From Nocardioidaceae bacterium (GTDB lineage Bacteria > Actinomycetota > Actinomycetes > Propionibacteriales > Nocardioidaceae), in assembly GCA_025966335.1 (NCBI GenBank), contig JAICRS010000073.1, positions 1 through 12,171 of the forward strand: DNA of 12,171 bases, written 5' to 3'. Positions 6,611 to 12,171 of this stretch are shown piece after piece. Positions within the stretch are counted from its first letter, which is position 1, and each line of letters starts with the position of its first letter. Both the position numbers and the translations under genes were made by a program. Below the pieces are notes generated by a model. It made no database searches. It was not told the DNA's origin and saw only the letters and a list, made by a program, of their open reading frames with translations.

Positions 6611-9577
6611 TCAGCGATCGAGCAGGTGCTGCCGGCGGGCCAGCGCGGCCGCCTCGGTGCGCCCGCTCGCGCCGAGCTTCGCAAGGATGTTGGACACATG
6701 CACGCTGACCGTCTTCGCGCTGATGAACAGCTGGCGGGCGATCTCGCTGTTGCTGCGCCCATCGGCGACCAGCGCCAGCACCTCGAGCTCGCGGGAGGTC
6801 AGCGACTCGCCGGAGCGGCTGCCGTCCGCGTTGCGGGCCGGGCCCGACCCGAGCGTGCGCAGCTCGGCCAGCAGCGGCTGGCCGCCGAGGCGGTGTGCGG
6901 TCTCCCGGGCCAGGTCGGTGAGCTCGCGGGCTTCGCCGGTCCGGCCGGCGGCCCGGAGCACCGCCGCGAGCCGGGTCCGGGACCGGGCGACCTCGAACAC
7001 GTGACCGAAGGCCTCGAACGCGGCGACCGTCTCGGTCCAGGCCGAGATCAGGTCGTCCTCGGAGGTGTCCGCGCCGGCGAGCCAGCGGAGCCGGAGGTTC
7101 TCGGCGCGCCCCCGGGCGATCCAGGCCTGACCCTCGATCCCGATCCGGCGCTTGCGCCTCCTGGTGCGCTCCTCGGTCTCCACCGCGGCACGCACCAGGT
7201 CGTCGGCACGGGCGAAGCTGCCGCCCCGGTCGTCGGCGGGGGTACCCACCACGTGCGTGGCCAGCTGGCCCAGCGCCAGCGCGCTCAGCCGGATCCGCGC
7301 CATGAACGTCTCCACCTGCCAGACCGCGGTCACCGCGTCGACCACCTCGTCGTGGATGCGCAACGCCGCGGACAGGTCGCCGGCGTCTCCGTACAGGTCG
7401 ATCGCCGCGGTGCCGGTCAGGATCGCGATCAGCCCGTCCTTGTCCCACCAGGGCCGCAGCTGCGGCAGCAGCTCCAGGGCGGCTGCCTCACCACGCCCGG
7501 CGGCGACCGCGAGGGTGATCGAGGTGAGCGCCGCCTCCGCGAGCCCCGGTGGTGACTGGCCGGTGACGTCGACGACCGCGCGGGCGTGGTCCCACCCACC
7601 CGCGACATAGGCGGTGATCCCGGCCATCACCCGGGCGTCCAGGCCGTACGGCGCCCACGGGTGCGTCGTCTCGGTAGCCCGCCGGGAGGCGGTGGCATAG
7701 ACCTGGGCCGCCTGGTCGAGCTCTCCGGCCTCGAAGTGCAGCGAGCCCAGGTGGTGCAGGCCGCGGAGCTCGGCGCCCAGGTCCCCATCGGCGCGGGCCT
7801 GCTCGACGATCTTCTCGAAGACCCGCTTGGACTCCTCGGGGTTACCGGCCCGCTCCTCGATCCTGGCCAGCGTGGTGGTGGCGTCGGACACGACCCGGGG
7901 CACCCCGAGCCGCTCTCCCAGCTGGCGTGCCTCCATCGCCCAGCGGACCGCCTCGTCGTCTCGTTGCCGGTCCGCGTTGGCCTGGGCGTGCACCGCCATC
8001 ACCTTGGCCCGAAGCACGGTCGGCTCACCGGGCAGCAGGTTCAGCGCCTTCGTGGTGGCGTCGAGCGCGCTGACCGCGGTGTCGCTGAGCAGGGCGGCCA
8101 TGCCGAGGCTCATCAGCAGCCGGGCCCGGTCCTCGGCCGGCGCGTCGGCGGGCAGCTGCGCCAGCTGGTCCTGGACCAGTGCCAGCGCCCGGTAGGGATG
8201 GCCGGCCGCCATCACCGCGTCGCTGGCCCGGGCGGTCAGCCACACCCGGTCCACCTGGTCGGCGGTCGCCCCGCGGGTCCGCGGGTCACCGAGCAGCTCG
8301 AGGGCGAGCTCGAAGTGACGGGCCGCCTCGTCCGGGCCGCCGACCGACATCGCGTCGCGGCCGGCGTCGATGCTGGCCAGCACGGCGGTCACCAGGTCGT
8401 GGGCGGCGCGCGCGTGCCGGGCGAGCTCCGCGGCGGTCCCCTCGACCTCGTGGCTGCGGAGGGCGGCGGCGTACGCACCGTGGATGCGCACGCGTTCGCC
8501 GGGCAGCAGGTCGTCGTAGACGGCCTCCGCGAGCAGCGCGTGCCGGAAGGCGTAGCTGCCGGTGCCGACCGGGACCAGCACGTTGCGCTCCACCGCGGCG
8601 CGCAGCGACTCCTCCAGCGCTCCCGGGTCGAGGTCCACGACCTGGGCCAGCAGCTCGTGCGACACCCGACGGCCGGCGACGGCTGCCGCGCGGACCACCA
8701 GCGCCGCGGCATCGTCGAGCTGGTCGAGCCGGACCAGGAGCAGGTCGGCCAGGTTCTCCGGCAGCCCCCGGCCATCGACCTCGGTGGCGACAAGAAGCTC
8801 CTCGGCGAAGAACGCGTTGCCCTCGGCGCGGGCCACGATCGTGTGGATGTCGGTCTCGGTCATCGGCCCCGGATGGATCGCGCGCACGAGGTCCCGGACG
8901 GCGCGGTCGGGCAGCGGAGCCAGCTGCACCCGTTGCACACCGGGGGTCCGCGTCCACTGGGCGGCCGTGGCGCGCAGCGGGTGCCGCCGGTGCAGGTCGT
9001 CACTGCGGTACGACGCCACGATCGCGACCGGCCGCGCGAATTGGCGGGCGAACAGGAAGCTCAGCAGGTCGCGGGTCGACTGGTCGGCCCAGTGCACGTC
9101 CTCGACCACGACCAGCAGCGGCGCGTCCTCGGCGAGCTGCTCGAACGCCGCGTGGACGGCCTCGAAGAGCTCGGCGCGCTCGAGGTGGTCGGCCTCGGGG
9201 CGGCCGTCACCGGACAGCACCCGCCGCCCGGGTTGCAGATGGGTCACCGCCGGGTGGTCGCGGACCAGTGCCTCGACGACCTCGGGCAGCTCGGTCGCGA
9301 GCCGGCCGAGCAGCTCGGTGAACGGAAGGTAGGGCAGGGCGCTGTCCCCGAAGTCGAGACAGTGCCCGACCACGGTCCGCCAGCCGTCGCCCCGCGCGCG
9401 CTCCAGCAGCTCGGCGAGCAGCCGGGTCTTCCCGACGCCCGCGTCACCGGCGACCAGGGCGACGCACGAGCGCGGCTCCGCCCCCAGACCCATCAGGTCG
9501 GTCAGGCCGGCCAGCTCGCGGGCGCGCCCCTGGAGCGGGTAGGTCGTGGAACGGTCGGCGGGCACGTCCCCCATCAT
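6611..9577 (-). CDS. Large ATP-binding LuxR-family (LAL/MalT-like) transcriptional regulator
   Basis: A regulator of about 988 residues with LAL architecture. An N-terminal AAA_16/STAND ATPase carries Walker A GDAGVGKT (about 44-51) and Walker B VVVEDVHWAD (about 156-165). A long helical, TPR-like middle follows, with many A/L/E-rich repeats from about 370 to 900. A C-terminal LuxR helix-turn-helix (about 926-988) has LTSRELEVLALVADGRSNSE and KTVSVHVSNILAKLG. Such proteins usually activate nearby genes after ligand and ATP binding; the MFS gene 65 bp downstream is the obvious candidate target. The ATG at 9577 puts the usual short leader before YPLQGRARELAGL. A TTG at 9634 would add 19 residues of unlikely sequence and overlap the small upstream ORF. 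Neither start has a clear Shine-Dalgarno. Confidence 0.95.
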   Translation of the reverse strand: MMGDVPADRSTTYPLQGRARELAGLTDLMGLGAEPRSCVALVAGDAGVGKTRLLAELLERARGDGWRTVVGHCLDFGDSALPYLPFTELLGRLATELPEVVEALVRDHPAVTHLQPGRRVLSGDGRPEADHLERAELFEAVHAAFEQLAEDAPLLVVVEDVHWADQSTRDLLSFLFARQFARPVAIVASYRSDDLHRRHPLRATAAQWTRTPGVQRVQLAPLPDRAVRDLVRAIHPGPMTETDIHTIVARAEGNAFFAEELLVATEVDGRGLPENLADLLLVRLDQLDDAAALVVRAAAVAGRRVSHELLAQVVDLDPGALEESLRAAVERNVLVPVGTGSYAFRHALLAEAVYDDLLPGERVRIHGAYAAALRSHEVEGTAAELARHARAAHDLVTAVLASIDAGRDAMSVGGPDEAARHFELALELLGDPRTRGATADQVDRVWLTARASDAVMAAGHPYRALALVQDQLAQLPADAPAEDRARLLMSLGMAALLSDTAVSALDATTKALNLLPGEPTVLRAKVMAVHAQANADRQRDDEAVRWAMEARQLGERLGVPRVVSDATTTLARIEERAGNPEESKRVFEKIVEQARADGDLGAELRGLHHLGSLHFEAGELDQAAQVYATASRRATETTHPWAPYGLDARVMAGITAYVAGGWDHARAVVDVTGQSPPGLAEAALTSITLAVAAGRGEAAALELLPQLRPWWDKDGLIAILTGTAAIDLYGDAGDLSAALRIHDEVVDAVTAVWQVETFMARIRLSALALGQLATHVVGTPADDRGGSFARADDLVRAAVETEERTRRRKRRIGIEGQAWIARGRAENLRLRWLAGADTSEDDLISAWTETVAAFEAFGHVFEVARSRTRLAAVLRAAGRTGEARELTDLARETAHRLGGQPLLAELRTLGSGPARNADGSRSGESLTSRELEVLALVADGRSNSEIARQLFISAKTVSVHVSNILAKLGASGRTEAAALARRQHLLDR

Positions 9578-9626
9578 CGCGCCAACCGGGTCCGGCCGCA
9601 CGGCAGTTCTGACCGCCGTGCCGCCG

Positions 9627-9788
9627 TCAGGCAACGGCCACGGTTCCGGGTCGCTGCTGCGGGACCTTCAGGCTCCGCCTGCGAGGTACTCGATGGCGCC
9701 GGCGGGCGCGCTTCTTGAAGCTCTCGTTGACCCGCTGCTGGCGGTAGCTGATCTCAGCGGACAGGAAAGGCTCGGGTGTGTTGAACAT
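9627..9788 (-). CDS. Small basic protein (53 aa) upstream of LuxR gene
   Basis: A 54-codon ORF with one of the best ribosome sites in the window: AAGGAG with a 6-base spacer before the ATG at 9788. The product starts MFNTPEPFLSAEISYRQQRV and then becomes strongly Arg/Lys-rich (KKRARRRHR and PRRRS motifs), ending in TVAVA. It has no Cys, signal peptide or membrane segment. It stops 49 bp before the favoured LuxR start, in the same direction, so it is probably the first gene of that transcript. I do not recognise a named family. A basic peptide could bind nucleic acid, or the ORF could be a leader affecting LuxR translation; both are inference. Confidence 0.6.
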   Translation of the reverse strand: MFNTPEPFLSAEISYRQQRVNESFKKRARRRHRVPRRRSLKVPQQRPGTVAVA

Positions 9789-9837
9789 GGTGTGCTCCTT
9801 GCGGGATCTTCGGTGGAATGCCTCGATCCTGCGCCGC

Positions 9838-9870
9838 TAAGGAGCCCGCGCACATCGGGAGAAGTCCTTA
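9838..9870. promoter_or_regulatory. Dyad TAAGGA...TCCTTA upstream of the small ORF
   Basis: Perfect 6-bp arms TAAGGA (9838-9843) and TCCTTA (9865-9870) are separated by 21 bp that contain a further small CCCG/CGGG pairing. The arms lie about 50-80 bp upstream of the small ORF start, where an operator for the LuxR-MFS transcript would be expected. I could not identify a convincing -35/-10 pair. The rest of 9789-10049 shows only a short GGTCC/GGACC hairpin (9982-9995). Confidence 0.3.
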
Positions 9871-10049
9871 TCCTCACGAGGGCGCCGCCTTACTGAGTCT
9901 TTCAACGCGCAAGGCAGGCGCGGCCGTCCAGATTGCCGGTGGCGCTACCTTCCGGCGTCGTTCGGACCTGGACGCGGATCCGGTCCTGGTGGACCCATCC
10001 GTCCGTGTCCGGGCGAAGGGTCGGCGCGACAGTCGCCACGTGCTCGAGG

Positions 10050-11420
10050 TCAGCCGAGCAGGGTGGCGACCAGGCCCAGGGCGGCGCATATACCCAGGGT
10101 GCGCAAGGGGCTCCATCCGCGCCAGAACATCAGCGCTAGCGCGACGGTGGTGAGCGCGAAGGCGAGCGGGTCCCAGGCGGGGAGCACCGGCAACTCCAGG
10201 TGGAAGGGGCCGGCGTTTACGAGGCGTGTGTTGCCGAAAAGGGTGTGCAGGCTGAAGAAGACGGCGAGACTGGCGATGACGCCGACCACGGCCGCGGTGA
10301 TTCCGGTGAGGGCGACAGTGAGGTGGGTGTTGTTCCGCAGACGTTCGACGTAGGGGGCACCGAGGAAGATGAACAGGAAACACGGAACGAAGGTCACCCA
10401 GGTCACCAGGAGAGAGCCGACCAGCATCGCGAGCCACGGGTCGAGCGGTCCAGGGTCGCGGTAGGCGGCGACGCCGCCGACCCATTGGGTGACCATGATG
10501 AGCGGTCCGGGTGTGGTCTCCGCGAGTGCGAGTCCCTTGACCATCTCGCCGGGCGCCAGCCAGGCGAAGACCTCGACGGCCTGCTGGGCGACGTAGGCGA
10601 GTACCGCATAGGCACCGCCGAAGGTGACGACGGCAGCGCCGGAGAAGAAGAGGCCCTGGTCGACGTAGACGCTGTCGCGGCCGAAGCGCGCCATGACCAG
10701 CAGCAGAGGGGTGACCCAGAGCACCAGCCCCAGGGCGATGATGCGAACGGTGCGGCCGGTGGAGGGGCGGTCGGTGTGCAGGGCCTCGTCACTGATCAGC
10801 GGCGGCGGCCCGTCATCCTCGTCGGCATGTCCCTTCAGCGCGCGCAACGCCGGGACCCAGCGCGAAAGCACCCAACCCAGAACACCGGCGGCGATGACTG
10901 CGACGGGGAACGGGACGCCCAATACCGCCAGCGCGAGGAAGGATGTGACGGCCAGCGCGACCAGGACCGGGTGGGTCAGGGCACGTCTCCCGACCCGGTA
11001 CACGGCCTGGATGACAATGGCGATGACGGCGGGGCCCAGACCGGCGAACAAGCCGATGACCAGGTTGGTGTCACCCGCCGCCAGGTACAGGATCGTGAGC
11101 CCGAGCAGGGCGAGCATCCCGGGCAGGACGAACAGAATGCCGGCGATGAGACCGCCGAGGGTGCCATTGAGCAACCATCCTGTGTAGATGGCCAGCTGCT
11201 GGGCCTCGGGCCCGGGAAGCAGCATGCAGTAGTTCAAGGCGTGCAGAAACCGGCGCTGGCCGATCCATCGCTTCTCATCGACCAACTTGTGCTGCATCAC
11301 CGCGATCTGCCCGGCGGGACCACCGAAGGTCTGCAGCGAGATCAAGAACCACGCCCGCGTCGCCTCCCGCAGCGGGATGACGTCACCGGAGCGGGACGAG
11401 GGGTCCCGCGGAGGGCTCAT
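10050..11420 (-). CDS. chrA: Chromate transporter family protein, long two-domain form (ChrA-like)
   Basis: A protein of about 456 residues with the duplicated CHR architecture, an inner-membrane anion exporter family known for chromate efflux. Domain 1 has FGGPAGQ (32-38) and PGPEAQQLA (69-77). A hydrophilic, acidic linker (HADEDDG, about 198-222) leads to domain 2 with FGGAYAVLAYVAQ (267-279) and ETTPGPLIMVTQ (301-312). About ten or more hydrophobic segments are present. I choose the ATG at 11420 because it gives the usual short cytosolic lead before REATRAW; ATG 11468 and TTG 11477 are in frame, but the GGAGG there abuts the ATG. No chrB or other metal-resistance gene is adjacent, so chromate as the true substrate is unproven. 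A few codons such as TTT and TTG appear slightly more often than in the neighbours. Confidence 0.95.
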   Translation of the reverse strand: MSPPRDPSSRSGDVIPLREATRAWFLISLQTFGGPAGQIAVMQHKLVDEKRWIGQRRFLHALNYCMLLPGPEAQQLAIYTGWLLNGTLGGLIAGILFVLPGMLALLGLTILYLAAGDTNLVIGLFAGLGPAVIAIVIQAVYRVGRRALTHPVLVALAVTSFLALAVLGVPFPVAVIAAGVLGWVLSRWVPALRALKGHADEDDGPPPLISDEALHTDRPSTGRTVRIIALGLVLWVTPLLLVMARFGRDSVYVDQGLFFSGAAVVTFGGAYAVLAYVAQQAVEVFAWLAPGEMVKGLALAETTPGPLIMVTQWVGGVAAYRDPGPLDPWLAMLVGSLLVTWVTFVPCFLFIFLGAPYVERLRNNTHLTVALTGITAAVVGVIASLAVFFSLHTLFGNTRLVNAGPFHLELPVLPAWDPLAFALTTVALALMFWRGWSPLRTLGICAALGLVATLLG

Positions 11421-11476
11421 GCGCGTTCGGATCCTGTCATCAACGCTCGGCGGGAGACCACGGCTCATCCTCCGCA

Positions 11477-11499
11477 ATGTCGACTGGTTTGGTCAACAT
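11477..11499. promoter_or_regulatory. Dyad in front of chrA-like gene, possible operator/promoter
   Basis: ATGTCGAC (11477-11484) and GTCAACAT (11492-11499) form an inverted repeat with one mismatch around a 7-bp centre. On the minus strand it contains TTGACC, a good -35 box, but the best -10 (AGGATG) is 19 bases further and weak. It lies 57-79 bp upstream of the favoured chrA start, a plausible operator position. Confidence 0.35.
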
Positions 11500-11506
11500 C
11501 TAGTGA

Positions 11507-11523
11507 GCTCGGCCGGCCCGAGC
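11507..11523 (-). terminator. Hairpin after hutI, possible terminator
   Basis: GCTCGG (11507-11512) and CCGAGC (11518-11523) pair perfectly around a 5-nt loop, 26 bp downstream of the hutI stop codon. No U-tract follows on the minus strand, which is common for actinobacterial terminators but leaves the call uncertain. It is the only good stem in the 129-bp gap before the chrA-like gene. Confidence 0.35.
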
Positions 11524-11549
11524 GCGACCGTCAAGTGGGACACACCCAG

Positions 11550-12171
11550 TTAGTCCGGTGCGCCGTCGGCGGCGCGGCCCCGGTTGAAGACCTCGCGGAC
11601 CAGGGGCACGCCGGGGCGGTAGGCCAGATGGATGTACGACGGCGCCTCGAGCACCACCAGGTCCGCCACGGCCCCCACGCCGAGGTGGCCCACGTCGTCG
11701 CGGCGGAGCGCCCGAGCACCCCCGGCGGTGGCCGCGTGCAGCGCCTCGGCCGGGGAAAGGTTCATCTCGCGCACCGCCAGCGCGACGCACAACGGCATCG
11801 AGGAGGTGTAGCTCGACCCGGGGTTGCAGTCGCTGGCCAGCGCCACGTCACAGCCGGCGTCGAGCAGCCGGCGGGCGTCGGGGTACGGCGAGCGGGTGGA
11901 GAACTCCACACCCGGCAGCAGCGTGGCGATGGTTCCGGTGTCGGCGAGCGCACCGATGTCGCCGTCGGACAGGTAGGTGCAGTGGTCGACCGCGACCAGG
12001 CCGAGCTCGCAGGCCAGCTGCACACCGGGGCCGTGGCCGAGCTGGTTGGCGTGCAGCCGGCCCTCCAGGCCCTGCGCCTTCCCGGCCTGCAGGATCCGCC
12101 GGGCCTGGTCGGCGTCGAACGCGCCGCGCTCGCAGAACACGTCGATCCACCGCGCGTGCGGCGCACAGGCG
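11550..12171 (-). CDS. hutI: Imidazolonepropionase, C-terminal half, cut by window edge
   Basis: Third enzyme of histidine degradation (EC 3.5.2.7): hydrolyses 4-imidazolone-5-propanoate to N-formimino-L-glutamate in the cytosol, using a metal ion in an amidohydrolase barrel. About 206 residues remain of a family length near 400. Visible marks are RWIDVFCERGAF, HANQLGHGPGVQLA with the conserved His, VDHCTYLSD (catalytic-region His), SDCNPGSSYTSSMP with the metal-site Asp, NLSPAEALHAATAGGARALR, and the C-terminal GAVADLVVLEAPSYIHLAYRPGVPLV. The frame is open through base 12170, so the start lies to the right. Other hut genes (hutU, hutH) would be expected upstream but are not seen. It is followed by a small hairpin, then the unrelated chrA-like gene. 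Confidence 0.97.
   Translation of the reverse strand, partial: ACAPHARWIDVFCERGAFDADQARRILQAGKAQGLEGRLHANQLGHGPGVQLACELGLVAVDHCTYLSDGDIGALADTGTIATLLPGVEFSTRSPYPDARRLLDAGCDVALASDCNPGSSYTSSMPLCVALAVREMNLSPAEALHAATAGGARALRRDDVGHLGVGAVADLVVLEAPSYIHLAYRPGVPLVREVFNRGRAADGAPD

Noticed and set aside
9577..9634. TTG start extending the LuxR regulator by 19 residues
   Set aside because: No ribosome site, unlike the usual family N-terminus, and it would overlap the end of the well-supported small ORF.
7586..9718. A 710-codon plus-strand open frame
   Set aside because: It lies antisense to the LuxR regulator gene, has no recognisable domain and is rich in Gly, Arg and Gln. Long antisense frames are expected in DNA with G/C third positions.
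9871..10049. A coding or transposase remnant downstream of the chrA-like gene
   Set aside because: All frames give Arg/Ser-rich text without motif, and there are no terminal inverted repeats or target duplications.

Overview
This is high-GC actinobacterial DNA, perhaps from a Pseudonocardiaceae-type actinomycete (the family is inference). The actinobacterial signs are a dnaK preceded by a near-perfect HAIR element (HspR-binding motif), heavy G/C third-position codon use, GTG starts, and actinobacterial families such as DUF3817 and large LuxR (LAL) regulators. Every gene I can support lies on the minus strand, so transcription runs from high to low coordinates. Both window edges cut a gene: dnaK at the left keeps only its N-terminus, and hutI at the right keeps only its C-terminal half.

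In transcription order from the right, hutI (histidine degradation) ends at 11550 and is followed by a small hairpin. A long two-domain chromate-transporter-family gene (chrA-like) follows, with a dyad in front of it. A 261-bp gap leads to a regulatory and export block: a 53-codon basic small ORF with a strong ribosome binding site, a ~988-aa ATPase/LuxR regulator, and an MFS exporter. Next comes a 287-bp spacer with two long inverted repeats and a likely promoter with an overlapping dyad. After it, a cytochrome P450 and a DUF3500 protein are only 2 bp apart. The LuxR, MFS, P450 and DUF3500 genes could form one functional unit (regulated export or oxidation of a small molecule), but the substrate cannot be read from the sequence.

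Further left is a compact set of three envelope genes: a membrane-anchored protein with an Ig-like tail, a DUF3817 membrane protein, and a YczE-like membrane protein. The last two abut with zero spacing.

A 575-bp gene-free stretch then separates this set from dnaK. It holds the most unusual structure in the window: four related palindromic elements plus a collapsed fifth, with centres about 50 bp apart. It also holds a Crp-like dyad and the HAIR site of the dnaK promoter. I found no RNA genes, insertion sequences, cas genes or classical CRISPR. The strongest candidates for something undescribed are the ~50-bp-periodic palindrome array, the paired inverted repeats between the MFS and P450 genes, the P450-DUF3500 pair, and the small basic ORF ahead of the LuxR regulator.
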